DNA of 64,000 bases from Amycolatopsis eburnea (GCF_003937945.1 NZ_RSEC01000024.1:1-64000); one strand, 5' to 3'; counted from the stretch's first letter, positions 8,893 to 19,989 are shown. Numbers and translations are program-made. Notes: generated from the letters alone by a model not told the origin.

Positions 8893-9683
8893 CACATGGC
8901 CTTCGGCGGGACGATCCGCAGGTAGATCGCGGTGAGCACGACGTTGATGAGGAACAGCAGCAGGAACGTGATGACGACGGCCTGGTTGACCGCGTCGCCG
9001 ACGCCCTTCGGCCCGCCCGCCGGGTTCAGCCCGCGGAACGCCGCGACGACCCCGGCGACGAAGCCGTACAGCAGCGCCTTGATCTCGCTGACCCAGAGGT
9101 CCGGCACCTGGGCGAGGGCGTTGAAGCTGGCCAGGTACGCGCCGGGCGTGCCGCCCTGCAGGACGACGTTGAAGAAGTAGCCGCCGAGCACGCCGACGAC
9201 GCTGACCAAGCCGTTGAGCAGCACCGAAACGACCATCGCGGCGAGCACGCGCGGCACGATCAGGCGCTGGATCGGGTTGACGCCCAGCACTTCCATGGCG
9301 TCGATCTCTTCGCGGATCTTGCGCGCGCCGATGTCCGCGCACACCGCGCTGCCGCCGGCGCCCGCGACGAGCAGCGCCGTGATCAGCGGGCTCGCCTGCT
9401 GCACGATGGCGAGCGCGCTGGCCGCGCCGGTGAACGACTGGGCGCCGATCTGCGCGGTCAGCGAGCCGAGCTGCAGCGCGATCACCGCGCCGAACGGGAT
9501 GGCCACCAGCGCCGTGGGCAGGATCGTGACGCTGGCGAAGAACCAGCACTGCTGGATCCACTCGCGGAACTGGAACGGGCGCTTGAAGATCGCGCGCAGG
9601 ACCTCCCAGGACAACGTCGCCAGGCGCCCGACCTGGGTCAGGGCCGCGGTTCCCGGGAGCGTGCCAGTGCCTTCGCTCACCAC
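8892..9683 (-). CDS. yrbE4A: YrbE4A-like Mce transporter permease (MlaE family)
   Basis: A 263-residue MlaE/YrbE permease. It shows KIREEIDAMEVLGVNPIQRL, the signature helix-loop of the family, and NPAGGPKGVGDAVNQAVV near the end, with alternating hydrophobic segments. It is the first transporter gene of the operon and is followed at a one-base overlap by yrbE4B. The 77 bp upstream to the previous SDR gene contain no clear KstR-type palindrome, so it is probably transcribed with the two upstream SDR genes. Confidence 0.92.
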   Translation of the reverse strand: MVSEGTGTLPGTAALTQVGRLATLSWEVLRAIFKRPFQFREWIQQCWFFASVTILPTALVAIPFGAVIALQLGSLTAQIGAQSFTGAASALAIVQQASPLITALLVAGAGGSAVCADIGARKIREEIDAMEVLGVNPIQRLIVPRVLAAMVVSVLLNGLVSVVGVLGGYFFNVVLQGGTPGAYLASFNALAQVPDLWVSEIKALLYGFVAGVVAAFRGLNPAGGPKGVGDAVNQAVVITFLLLFLINVVLTAIYLRIVPPKAM

Positions 9684-9760
9684 ACCTCCCAGTAGGTCGT
9701 CGCTGACCCCCGAGTGTTCTCCATACCCGGCGCCCGATTTTCGTTAGCGGTGTTAACTGA

Positions 9761-10519
9761 TCAGAAGTTCAGGGCGTGCGAGGCCGTGGCTCCCCCGTCC
9801 GCGACGAACTCCGCCCCGGTGCAGTACGCGCTTTCGTCGCTGGCCAGGAACAGCACCAGCTTCGCGATGTCCTCCGGCTGCCCGACCCGGCCGAGCGCGA
9901 CCTTCTTGCCGACGTAGGACATGTCGACCTTCTGGCCGCCGGCCGCGGTCGAGACCATCTGGGTGTCGATCGCGCCGGGGTGCACCGAATTGACGCGGAT
10001 GTGCTTCTTGCCGAGTTCCATCGCGGCGACCTTGGTCATCCCGCGGATCGCGAACTTGCTCGCGGTGTAGGCGATCAGGTACGGCATCCCGGCCAGACCC
10101 TCCACAGAGGACACGTTGACGATGGAGCCACCGCCGGCGGCGGTCATCGGTTCAACGACCGAGCGCATCCCGAGAAACGCCCCGATCTGGTTCACCCGGA
10201 TCACGCGCTCGTAGTCGGCCAGCGTCGTCTTGCCCAGCTCGGAGAAGTGCAGGATGCCCGCGTTGTTGACCAGCACGTTCGGCGCGCCGAACTCGGTGGT
10301 CACGCGCTCGACGGCGGCCGCCCAGTCGTCTTCGCTGCCGACGTCGAGGTGCTGGTGGACGGCGCTCTCGCCCAGCTCGGCGGCGAGCTGCTTGCCCTCG
10401 TCGTCCAGGATGTCGGCGACCAGCACCTTCGCGCCCTCGGCGACGAACGCGCGGGCCGCGGCCGCGCCCTGGCCGCGCGCGGCGCCGGTGACGATGGCGA
10501 TCTTCCCGTCCAGCCTCAA
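9761..10519 (-). CDS. Short-chain dehydrogenase (steroid/3-oxoacyl type SDR)
   Basis: A 252-residue classical SDR. The NAD(P)-binding TGxxxGxG motif is at residues 11-18 (TGAARGQG), the NNAG motif follows at about 86-89, the catalytic Ser lies in NVSSVEG, and the YxxxK pair is in YTASK. An Asp at the end of beta 2 (VADILDDE) suggests NAD preference. It overlaps the hsd4A-like gene by 4 bp and lies between that gene and yrbE4A, so it belongs to the steroid operon. The exact substrate, possibly a steroid or CoA-linked side-chain alcohol, cannot be read from sequence. It is an insertion relative to the M. tuberculosis order I know. Confidence 0.85.
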   Translation of the reverse strand: MRLDGKIAIVTGAARGQGAAAARAFVAEGAKVLVADILDDEGKQLAAELGESAVHQHLDVGSEDDWAAAVERVTTEFGAPNVLVNNAGILHFSELGKTTLADYERVIRVNQIGAFLGMRSVVEPMTAAGGGSIVNVSSVEGLAGMPYLIAYTASKFAIRGMTKVAAMELGKKHIRVNSVHPGAIDTQMVSTAAGGQKVDMSYVGKKVALGRVGQPEDIAKLVLFLASDESAYCTGAEFVADGGATASHALNF

Positions 10520-11373
10520 GACTCCTCCAGGATTTCGGTGGCGGCGAACATCCGGCCGGGATCGCGCTCGGCGAAGAACGCGCTGACCGACGTTTCGAGC
10601 TCGTCGAGGCGCCAGCGCCGTTCGATCCGCGGCGCTTCGACCAGGGAGACCGTGCCGCCGTGCACCACGAAGACCTGGCCGTTGACGTGCTCGGCGGCCG
10701 GCGAGGCGAGGTAGGCGACGAAGGGGGCGACGTGCTCGACCGAGAGCGGATCGGCACCCTCGGCGGGAGCGGCGCCGAACACGCCCTCGGTCATCGCCGT
10801 CCGCGCGCGCGGGCAGATCGCGTTGGCGCGGACGCCGTACTTGGCGAGGCCACGGGCGGCCGACATGGTGAGCGCGGTGATGCCCGCCTTCGCCGCGGCG
10901 TAGTTGGGCTGGCCGGGCGAGCCGATGAGGAACGCCTCCGACGCCGTGTTGACCAGCCGGCCGTACACCGGCTTGCCGTCCGCTTTGGACCGATCCCGCC
11001 AGTGCTTCGCGGCGTTGCGGGACAACAGGAAGTGCCCGCGCAGGTGGACGCGCAGCACGGTGTCCCAGTCGTCGTCGGACATCGAGAAGAGCATCTTGTC
11101 GCGCAGCACGCCGGCGTTGTTGACGACGATGTCGAGCCCGCCGAGGTCCAGCGCGGCCTGGGTGAGCGCGTCGGCCGTGGCCCGCTCGCCCACGTCACCG
11201 GCGACCGCGACGGCCTTGCCGCCCGCCGCTTCGATCTCTTCGACGACGTCCTTCGGTTCGCCGATGTCGTTGACGACGACCGTGGCGCCGGCGGCGGCCA
11301 GCGCGAGCGCTTCGGCCCGGCCCAGCCCCGCGGCGGCACCCGTTACGATCGCTGTCCTGCCGGTCAGGCTCAC
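10516..11373 (-). CDS. hsd4A: SDR family oxidoreductase, Hsd4A/Rv3502c-like (hydroxysteroid or hydroxyacyl-CoA dehydrogenase)
   Basis: The chosen start is GTG at 11371-11373, because GAGGAGG lies 7 bases before it; an ATG 66 bases upstream has no such site. The 285-residue protein has TGAAAGLG (NAD binding), NNAG, a catalytic Ser in VNTASEAF and YAAAK. By position (between ferredoxin and yrbE4A) it matches Rv3502c, described as a 17-beta-hydroxysteroid or side-chain hydroxyacyl-CoA dehydrogenase. The C-terminus is longer than in the neighbouring SDR and ends with a helical tail. A degenerate KstR-type site sits 41-55 bp upstream of the start, so it is likely the first gene of an 11-kb operon running to 141. 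Confidence 0.82.
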   Translation of the reverse strand: MSLTGRTAIVTGAAAGLGRAEALALAAAGATVVVNDIGEPKDVVEEIEAAGGKAVAVAGDVGERATADALTQAALDLGGLDIVVNNAGVLRDKMLFSMSDDDWDTVLRVHLRGHFLLSRNAAKHWRDRSKADGKPVYGRLVNTASEAFLIGSPGQPNYAAAKAGITALTMSAARGLAKYGVRANAICPRARTAMTEGVFGAAPAEGADPLSVEHVAPFVAYLASPAAEHVNGQVFVVHGGTVSLVEAPRIERRWRLDELETSVSAFFAERDPGRMFAATEILEES

Positions 11374-11414
11374 CGCGAGGCCTCCTCGTCGAGTCCCAGA
11401 TGTCGGGCCCAGAC

Positions 11415-11428
11415 TAGAATCTGTTCTC
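11415..11428. promoter_or_regulatory. Degenerate KstR-type operator before the hsd4A-mce4 operon
   Basis: TAGAATCTGTTCTC matches the KstR motif TNNAACNNGTTNNA at all but two fixed positions (AAT for AAC, final C for A). It lies 41-55 bp upstream of the GTG of the hsd4A-like gene, where an operator for the long operon would be expected. The assignment depends on KstR being the regulator, which is inferred from the perfect site nearby. Confidence 0.5.
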
Positions 11429-11457
11429 GGTTTGGGCAAGCCTTTCAGTGAACGGCG

Positions 11458-11649
11458 CTAACCCGTGATGAACAGGGCGTTCTTCGGGCAGCCCTTGACC
11501 GCATCGGAAACACGTTCTACCTGGTCGGCCGGGACCGGGCCCGGCTGGATCACCAGGTTCTCGTCGTCGTCGAGGTCGAACACGTCCGGGGCGAAACCCA
11601 CGCACACCGCGTTCGCCTCGCACGCCAGCCGATCAACGCCGATCTCCAT
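11458..11649 (-). CDS. fdxD: 3Fe-4S ferredoxin (FdxD-like)
   Basis: A 63-residue ferredoxin starting at the ATG 11647-11649, which has GGAGG six bases upstream; an in-frame start 30 bases earlier lacks a ribosome site. Cysteines at residue 10 (LACEANAVC), 16 and about 54 (GCPKNAL) give the three-cysteine pattern of a 3Fe-4S ferredoxin of the type that feeds actinobacterial cytochromes P450 or acyl-CoA-processing enzymes. Its place between an SDR and a divergent fadE26-like gene matches Rv3503c (fdxD). It is transcribed away from the KstR-type palindrome at 11681-11694. Confidence 0.85.
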   Translation of the reverse strand: MEIGVDRLACEANAVCVGFAPDVFDLDDDENLVIQPGPVPADQVERVSDAVKGCPKNALFITG

Positions 11650-11680
11650 GCTTCCTCCACCGCGCCGTCCCTGGTACAAC

Positions 11681-11694
11681 TAGAACAGGTTCTA
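11681..11694. promoter_or_regulatory. Perfect KstR-type operator between fdxD and fadE26
   Basis: TAGAACAGGTTCTA is a 14-bp inverted repeat (6-bp arms, AG centre) that fits TNNAACNNGTTNNA, the KstR motif for repression of cholesterol catabolism genes in mycolic-acid actinobacteria and relatives. It lies in the 70-bp divergent gap, 32 bp from fdxD and 26 bp from fadE26. It directly overlaps an AT-rich TACTATAA stretch that could be the -10 region for fadE26, so repressor binding would block that promoter. Confidence 0.78.
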
Positions 11695-11719
11695 CTATAA
11701 CGCCGGATCGGGGTGACGG

Positions 11720-12883
11720 GTGCGGATCGACTACACGCCGGAGCAGCGCGCGCTGGCCGTCGAACTTCGGGAGTACTTCGCCGAGCTGATGACGCCCGAG
11801 CGCCGGGACGGCCTCCGCTCGGGCGGCGGCGAATACGGCGACGGCGCCGCCTACAAGGAGATCGTGCGGCAGCTGGGCAAGGACGGCTGGCTCGCGCTGG
11901 GCTGGCCCAAGGAGTACGGCGGGCAGGGCCGGCCGATGCTCGACCAGCTCATCTTCACCGACGAGGCGGCCGTCGCCGGGGTGCCGGTCCCGTTCCTGAC
12001 GGTGAACACCGTCGGGCCGACCATCATGCGCTACGGCACCGACGAGCAGAAGGCGTTCTACCTGCCGAAGATCGCCGCGGGCGAGCTGCACTTCTCGATC
12101 GGCTACTCCGAGCCGGAAGCCGGCACGGACCTGGCCTCGCTGAAGACGCGCGCGGTCCGCGACGGCGACGAGTACGTCGTCACCGGGCAGAAGATGTGGA
12201 CCAGCCTCATCGAGTACGCCGACTACGTCTGGCTGGCGGTGCGGACCGACCCGTCGGCGAAGAAGCACCGCGGGCTGTCGATGCTGATCGTGCCGACGTC
12301 GTCGCCCGGGTTCTCGTGGACCAAGGTGCACACGGTCGCGGGCGCGGGCACCAGCGCGACGTACTACGACGGCGTGCGCGTACCGGTTTCCGCGCGCGTC
12401 GCCGAGGAGAACGCGGGCTGGCCGCTGATCACCAACCAGCTCAACCACGAGCGCGTCGCGCTGACGTCCGCGGCGCCGGTGCGCAAGGCGCTGGCCGACG
12501 TCCTGGCGTGGGCGCAGGAGTCCGGCGCCATCGAGCAGGAGTGGGTGCGGCTGCACCTCGCGCGGGTGCACGCCGGCGCGGAATACCTGAAGCTGCGCAA
12601 CTGGCGGATCGCCTGGGCGGCCGCGGCGAGCGAGCTCGGCCCGGCGGAGGCGTCGGCGACGAAGGTGTACGGCACGGAGTTCGCGATCGAGGCCTACCGG
12701 CTGCTGATGGAGGTGCTCGGCGCCGCGGCCGTCGTCCGCGAAGGCTCGCCGGGCGCGCTGCTGGCCGGCCGGATCGAACGGCTGCACCGGTCCGCGCTCA
12801 TCCTCACCTTCGGCGGCGGCACCAACGAAATCCAGCGGGACATGATCGCCGCGACCGCACTCGGCCTGCCCGTCACGCGCTAG
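11720..12883 (+). CDS. fadE26: Acyl-CoA dehydrogenase, FadE26-like (steroid side-chain beta-oxidation)
   Basis: A 387-residue acyl-CoA dehydrogenase starting at GTG 11720. It shows the three-domain ACAD layout: N-terminal helices, the middle beta domain with SEPEAGTDLASL and MWTSLIEYADYV, and a C-terminal helical domain ending in FGGGTNEIQRDMIA. Divergence from fdxD and the next acyl-CoA dehydrogenase gene downstream reproduce Rv3503c-fadE26-fadE27. In M. tuberculosis the FadE26-FadE27 pair (ChsE4-ChsE5) is a heterotetramer oxidising cholesterol side-chain CoA esters; here that role is inferred from synteny and the KstR-type site. Confidence 0.88.
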   Translation: MRIDYTPEQRALAVELREYFAELMTPERRDGLRSGGGEYGDGAAYKEIVRQLGKDGWLALGWPKEYGGQGRPMLDQLIFTDEAAVAGVPVPFLTVNTVGPTIMRYGTDEQKAFYLPKIAAGELHFSIGYSEPEAGTDLASLKTRAVRDGDEYVVTGQKMWTSLIEYADYVWLAVRTDPSAKKHRGLSMLIVPTSSPGFSWTKVHTVAGAGTSATYYDGVRVPVSARVAEENAGWPLITNQLNHERVALTSAAPVRKALADVLAWAQESGAIEQEWVRLHLARVHAGAEYLKLRNWRIAWAAAASELGPAEASATKVYGTEFAIEAYRLLMEVLGAAAVVREGSPGALLAGRIERLHRSALILTFGGGTNEIQRDMIAATALGLPVTR

Positions 12884-12892
12884 GAGCGTTCC

Positions 12893-13933
12893 ATGGACTT
12901 CACCCCTTCCGAGGCGTCGGCCGACCTCGCCGCCTTGACCCGGCGGATCCTGGCCGGCAAGGCCACCCACGACCCGCACGGCACCGGCGGCTTCGACGCT
13001 CCACTGTGGACGGCACTGGGCCAGGCGGGCGTGCTGGACGCGGCCCTGCCGTCGTCACTCGGCGGCGGCGGGTTCGGCCTGCTGGAGCAGTGCGCGGTGC
13101 TCACCGAGATCGGCCGCGCGGTGGCCGCGGTCCCCTACCTGCCGTCGATCACGATGGCCGCGGCGGCGCTGGCGGAGTTCGGCACGCCGGAACTCGTGGA
13201 CCGCTGGGTGCTGCCGGTGCTGCGCGGCGAACGCGTGCTGGCGGTGGCGCTGTCCGGGTTCACCGCCGCCGGGGGTCGCTTGTCCGGTTCGCGGCCGGCC
13301 GTGGCGTCCGGCGCGTTCGCGCACGGGTTCCTGGTCGCCGCTTCCGACGAGGTCTTCCTGGTCGACGCGGCCGCGCCCGGCGTCTCGGTGCGGCCGCAGC
13401 GGACGACCGACCACGCGGACGCGTGCCTGCTGGAACTGTCCGACGCACCGGGGACTTCGCTGGGCGGCATCGGCGAATGGCTGCGCCTGCGCGGGACGGT
13501 CGGGGCCTGCGCGCAGCAGCTCGGCGTCGTCGAGCGGGCACTGGAGCTGACCGCCGCGTACGCGGGCGAGCGCAAGCAGTTCGACCACGTCATCGGCGGG
13601 TTCCAGGCGGTCCGCCAGCGCCTCGCGGACGCGTACGTCGACGTCGAAGCGGTCCGCCTGACCACCCTGCAGGCGGCGTGGCGGCTGGCCTCGGACCTCC
13701 CCGCGACGGAGGCGGTGGCGACGGCGAAGTTCTGGGCCGCGGAGGCGGGCCACCGGGTGGCGCACACGACGGTCCACGTCCACGGCGGCGTCGGCATCGA
13801 CGTCGACCACGTGGTGCACCGCTATTTCACGGCAGCGAAGCGCCTGGAGTTCGAGCTGGGCTCGGCGACCTCGCAGCTGTTGGCGCTGGGCGACGCACTC
13901 GCTAAGCGGCGTACGTCCACACCTCGCGCATGA
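12893..13933 (+). CDS. fadE27: Acyl-CoA dehydrogenase, FadE27-like partner subunit
   Basis: A 346-residue ACAD family protein, shorter and more divergent than its neighbour. The N-terminal helices, a reduced central beta domain and the C-terminal helical domain are present, with ERKQFDHVIGGFQAVRQRLAD and the HVHGGVGIDVDHVVHRYF segment that corresponds to the Q(V/I)HGG loop. It starts 9 bp after fadE26. This pair architecture is that of the alpha2-beta2 ChsE-type dehydrogenases. Its last 32 bp overlap the 3' end of the convergent serine hydrolase gene. Confidence 0.86.
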   Translation: MDFTPSEASADLAALTRRILAGKATHDPHGTGGFDAPLWTALGQAGVLDAALPSSLGGGGFGLLEQCAVLTEIGRAVAAVPYLPSITMAAAALAEFGTPELVDRWVLPVLRGERVLAVALSGFTAAGGRLSGSRPAVASGAFAHGFLVAASDEVFLVDAAAPGVSVRPQRTTDHADACLLELSDAPGTSLGGIGEWLRLRGTVGACAQQLGVVERALELTAAYAGERKQFDHVIGGFQAVRQRLADAYVDVEAVRLTTLQAAWRLASDLPATEAVATAKFWAAEAGHRVAHTTVHVHGGVGIDVDHVVHRYFTAAKRLEFELGSATSQLLALGDALAKRRTSTPRA

Positions 13934-15032
13934 GCGGGGTGGGCTCGGGGCTGGTCAGCTCGACCTGGGTCAGCAGCACCGAAACGGTGCCGGTCGACGG
14001 GACGACATGCCACGCCGTGCCGGCGCCGCCGACCCAGCCGTAGCGGCCCGCCACCTCACCGGGCTGCCGCGGGTCGACGTCGACCGACCCGCCGTACCCC
14101 CAGCCCTGACCGTGCAGGAACGCCCGCGCGGCTTCCCGCTGCGCCGGCGTCAGGTGGTCGGCCGTCATCGCGCGCACCGATTGGGGCGACAGCAGCCGCC
14201 GGTCGCCCGCCGTGCCCTCGGCGAGCAGGAAGCGGCCGAACGCGAGCAGGTCGTCGGCCGTCGAGACGAGCCCGCCGGACCCGGACGGGAACGACGGCGG
14301 GGTGCTCCACCGGCCCTCCGGCGAGTCGATCAGCCGGAGCCCTGTTTCGCCGCGGCGGTAGGCGCTGGTCAGCCGGCCCAGCGCCGCCGTCGGCACGGTG
14401 AACCCGGTGTCGGCCATGCCCAGCGGCTCGAACAGGTGCTCCGCCAGGAACTCCGCCAAGGGGCGGCCGGTGACCCGGGAGATCAGCACGCCCTGCAGGT
14501 CCGAGCCGGTGTCGTAGAGCCACGCCTCGCCGGGCTGGTGCAGCAGCGGAACCTGAGCCAGCGCGGCCAGCCACTCATCGGGACCGAGCCCCCGCGGCGG
14601 CGCGGCGGGGTGGCCGAGGACCTGGAGCAGCAGGTCTACGGCGGGCAGCGACATGTCGGCCGCGAGCCCGTACCCGCAGCGGAAGGTCAGCAGATCGGCC
14701 ACGGTGATCGGCCGGGCGGCGGGGACCACGTCGTCGACGGGACCGGCCGGGGTCCGGACCACGACCGGGGAGGCGAGTTCCGGGAGCCATCGGGCGATGG
14801 GGTCGTCGAGGCTCAGTACGCCTTCTTCGGCGAGCAGGAGCACTCCCGCGGCGACGATCGGCTTGGTGAGGGAAGCGATGCGGAACAGGGAGTCGCGCGC
14901 CATGGGGACGGTGTGCTCGGTGTCGGCCGAGCCGACGGCTGCCGCTTCGACCTGCTCGCCGTGGGCGACGAGGGCCACCGCGCCTGGGAGGTCGGTGGTG
15001 TGCTTGGTCAGGAGTTCGGTGAGATGTGACAT
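13902..15032 (-). CDS. Beta-lactamase-fold serine hydrolase (class C/esterase type)
   Basis: A 376-residue protein of the beta-lactamase/transpeptidase-like family. The SxxK nucleophile motif is SLTK (residues 54-57) and a YDTGSDLQG segment supplies the YxN/S-like motif. GGAGTAW near the end is in the place of the KTG motif. There is no signal peptide, so it is probably a cytoplasmic esterase or amidase rather than an antibiotic resistance enzyme. It converges on fadE27 with a 32-bp overlap. LipE- and LipL-type members of this family occur in steroid loci, but no sequence feature here proves such a role. Confidence 0.82.
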   Translation of the reverse strand: MSHLTELLTKHTTDLPGAVALVAHGEQVEAAAVGSADTEHTVPMARDSLFRIASLTKPIVAAGVLLLAEEGVLSLDDPIARWLPELASPVVVRTPAGPVDDVVPAARPITVADLLTFRCGYGLAADMSLPAVDLLLQVLGHPAAPPRGLGPDEWLAALAQVPLLHQPGEAWLYDTGSDLQGVLISRVTGRPLAEFLAEHLFEPLGMADTGFTVPTAALGRLTSAYRRGETGLRLIDSPEGRWSTPPSFPSGSGGLVSTADDLLAFGRFLLAEGTAGDRRLLSPQSVRAMTADHLTPAQREAARAFLHGQGWGYGGSVDVDPRQPGEVAGRYGWVGGAGTAWHVVPSTGTVSVLLTQVELTSPEPTPLMREVWTYAA

Positions 15033-15069
15033 TTCAGTTCCTGAGTCGATCGCGTGGTCCGCCGGGCGT

Positions 15070-15098
15070 GGCCGACCCGCGTCGGGGCGGGTCCGGCC
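15070..15098 (-). terminator. Probable terminator after the acetyltransferase gene
   Basis: GACCCGC and GCGGGTC (15074-15080 and 15087-15093) form a perfect 7-bp stem with a 6-base loop, extended by flanking GGCC/GGCC with one bulge. It lies about 100 bp downstream of the stop of the reverse-strand gene ending at 15196. There is no T run, as is common in high-GC actinobacteria. The 163-bp gap that contains it also holds a 14-bp direct repeat. Confidence 0.4.
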
Positions 15099-15195
15099 GC
15101 ACCGGCCCGCGCCGGCGGGGGTCGCTCGTGCGCCGGACTACGGGGTCGGTAACAGGTGACATTTCAGTTTCCGATGCCAGGTCGGCGTAGCCATG

Positions 15196-17879
<2,684 letters not shown>

Positions 17880-17880
<1 letters not shown>

Positions 17881-19049
17881 CAGTCCCTGGGGTCGTCCGG
17901 ATCGAGGCCGTGCAGGGGGAACACGGCCCGGCGCGTGTCGCGGACGGCTATGTCGACGGGGTCGTCTTCACCGTCGCCCCACGGCTTGAACCCGGTGTCG
18001 CGGTCATCGGTCATCGCCCGCGGGAGCTCGGCGTGCGGCGCGGCCTTCCCGACGGTGGCGGTCCAGCCCGGCGGCAGCGGCGTCGCCGGGTCGACGTCCC
18101 GGTCGAGAACGGTGGCGATCAGGTGCGTCCACGACCGCGGGACCACGCGGATCAGCTGGTAGCCCCCGCCCCCGACGGCGATCCACTTGCCGCCGGCGTA
18201 GGTCTCGGCGAGGTCGCGGAGGGTGGCGTAGATGGTGCGGTGCCCGTCGACGGACAGCGAGAGGTCGGCGAGCGGGTCCTCTTCGTGCGAGTCGACACCG
18301 CACTGCGTGAACAGCAGCTGCGGTTCGAAGTCGGCGAGCAGCGACGGGACGACGGCGGTGAACGCCCGCAGCCACCCGGGATCCCGCGTCCGCGGCGGCA
18401 GCGGGATGTTGACGGCGGTCCCGTCGGCCTTCCCCCGCCCGGTCTCGGCGGAGTAGCCGGTGCCCGGCCAGAGGGTGAAGGGGTGCTGGTGCAGCGAGAT
18501 CGTGAGGACGCGCGGGTCGTCGTAGAACGCGGCCTGGACCCCGTCGCCGTGGTGGACGTCGGTGTCGATGTAGGCGATCCGCTCGAAACCGTGGTCGAGC
18601 AGCCAGGAGATGGCGACGGCGCAGTCGTTGTAGACGCAGAACCCCGCCGCCCGGTCCCGCATGGCGTGGTGCAGTCCCCCGGCGATGTTGACCGCGCGGG
18701 TGGCTTCGCCCTCGGCGACCTTGCGCGCGGCGAGGAGGGTGGAGCCGACGACGAGCGCGGAAGCGTCGTGCATGTCGGAGAAGACGGGATTGTCGGAGGT
18801 CCCGAGCCCGTGCCCGACATCCCACCCGACGAGCGGCGCCTCCCGCACGGCGGCGAGGTATTCGGGAGCGTGGATCCGGAGCAGCTCTTCGTCGCCCGCG
18901 CCGGTGGGGACGAGCAGCGGGACGTCGTCGAGCACGCCGAGCTCGGTGGCCAGCCGGACGGTGAGCTCCAGCCGGACGGGGTTGAACGGGTGATCCCCGC
19001 CCAGGTCATAACCGAGAAGGGCGGAGTCCCACACGACGGCCGGCGACAT
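17880..19049 (-). CDS. acuC: AcuC-type class I histone-deacetylase-family protein (acetoin utilization protein AcuC)
   Basis: A 389-residue arginase/deacetylase-fold enzyme. The zinc-site and catalytic segments are visible: GGLHHAMRD (tandem His), [13 protein letters not shown] (Asp/His ligands) and [15 protein letters not shown] with a later GGGGYQL loop. AcuC-type enzymes deacetylate acetyl-CoA synthetase. Its TGA overlaps the ATG of the Pat-like acetyltransferase (TGATG), so the pair forms a reversible acetylation switch for acyl-CoA synthetases. It is the first gene of the two-gene operon. Confidence 0.9.
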
Positions 19050-19105
19050 AGTGTCCGACTGTAGTGCCGTTCGGGGGACTCTGCGGAGCCGAAAGGTGGC
19101 CCGGG

Positions 19106-19132
19106 GGTGGCCCGCCCGGCGAGCGGGCCACC
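19106..19132 (-). terminator. Rho-independent-like hairpin after the rhodanese gene
   Basis: GGTGGCCCGC (19106-19115) and GCGGGCCACC (19123-19132) are perfect 10-bp complements with a 7-base loop. The hairpin is 11 bp beyond the stop of the rhodanese gene and 57 bp before the start of acuC, so it separates the two units. No T tract follows. Confidence 0.6.
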
Positions 19133-19143
19133 GAGGCCGGTGT

Positions 19144-19989
19144 TCAGCCGGGGAGGGGGCCGGTCGCCGCGGGGCGGTCGGGGTTGCGGGACCAGTGGGA
19201 CCACGAGCCCGCGTACAGGCCCGCGCCCGGGTGGCCGGCCAGTTCCAGGGCCAGGACCACCGAACTCGCCGTCACCCCCGAGCCGCAGTAGGCGCCGACC
19301 GGCTCGCCCGGGCGGAGGCCGAGGTCCGTGAAGCGGGCCGCCAGCTGCTCCGGGGCGTGCCAGCGGCCGTTTTCGGCGATGTGCCCGGAGAAGGGGGCGT
19401 TGACCGCGCCCGGGATGTGGCCCGCGCGGGGGTCGATCGGTTCCGTCTCGCCCGCGTAGCGCGGGGTGGCCCGGGCGTCGAGCAGGAGGCCGTCGCGGGC
19501 GAGGGCCGCTGCCTCGTCCGCGTCGAGGACCGGCATCGCGCCCGGATGGACCTCGATGTCGCCGGGCTCCGGGGCCGGCTGCTCGGTGCTGACCGGGTGT
19601 CCTTCGGCCGACCACGCCGCGTAACCGCCGTCGAGGACCGCCACCTCTTCGTGGCCTGCCCAGCGCAGCAGCCACCACGCGCGGGCCGCCACCGAGCCGT
19701 CGGCGTCGTCGTAGGCGACCACCGGGTGGCCGGCGCGGACGCCGGCCGCACGCAGGTCGCGCTGCAGGTCGGCCGGGGCGGGGAGCGGGTGGCGGCCGCC
19801 TTCGCCCGGCTCGGCCGCGAGGGCCCGGTCGAGGTCCACGAACACGGCGCCGGGCACGTGGCCCTCCCGGTAGGACTCGGCGCCGGGCGGGCCGGCGAGC
19901 CGCCAGCGGACGTCGAGGACGACGGGCCGCCCGGCGGCCGGGCCCGCCAGCGCGGCGGCGAGGTCGGTGGTGCTGATCAGCGGACGCAT
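19144..19989 (-). CDS. Two-domain rhodanese (thiosulfate/mercaptopyruvate sulfurtransferase)
   Basis: A 281-residue protein with tandem rhodanese domains. The N-terminal copy lacks a catalytic cysteine. The C-terminal copy has the loop [15 protein letters not shown] with the persulfide-carrying Cys. CGSGVTA is typical of 3-mercaptopyruvate-type sulfurtransferases, although SseA/CysA-like thiosulfate transferases also use similar loops. The ATG 19987-19989 has no strong ribosome site but the frame begins directly with [11 protein letters not shown], a usual start for the family. It acts in the cytoplasm in sulfur transfer or detoxification. Confidence 0.85.
   Translation of the reverse strand: MRPLISTTDLAAALAGPAAGRPVVLDVRWRLAGPPGAESYREGHVPGAVFVDLDRALAAEPGEGGRHPLPAPADLQRDLRAAGVRAGHPVVAYDDADGSVAARAWWLLRWAGHEEVAVLDGGYAAWSAEGHPVSTEQPAPEPGDIEVHPGAMPVLDADEAAALARDGLLLDARATPRYAGETEPIDPRAGHIPGAVNAPFSGHIAENGRWHAPEQLAARFTDLGLRPGEPVGAYCGSGVTASSVVLALELAGHPGAGLYAGSWSHWSRNPDRPAATGPLPG

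Noticed and set aside
9684..9760. KstR site directly upstream of yrbE4A
   Set aside because: No sequence fitting TNNAACNNGTTNNA is present; GTTAGCGGTGTTAAC is an imperfect repeat of another type, so the operon is more likely driven from before hsd4A.
15034..15162. 42-codon reverse frame before the serine hydrolase gene as a real gene
   Set aside because: It contains the probable terminator stem and has no ribosome site or coding-like composition; kept only as an observation about the repeat.
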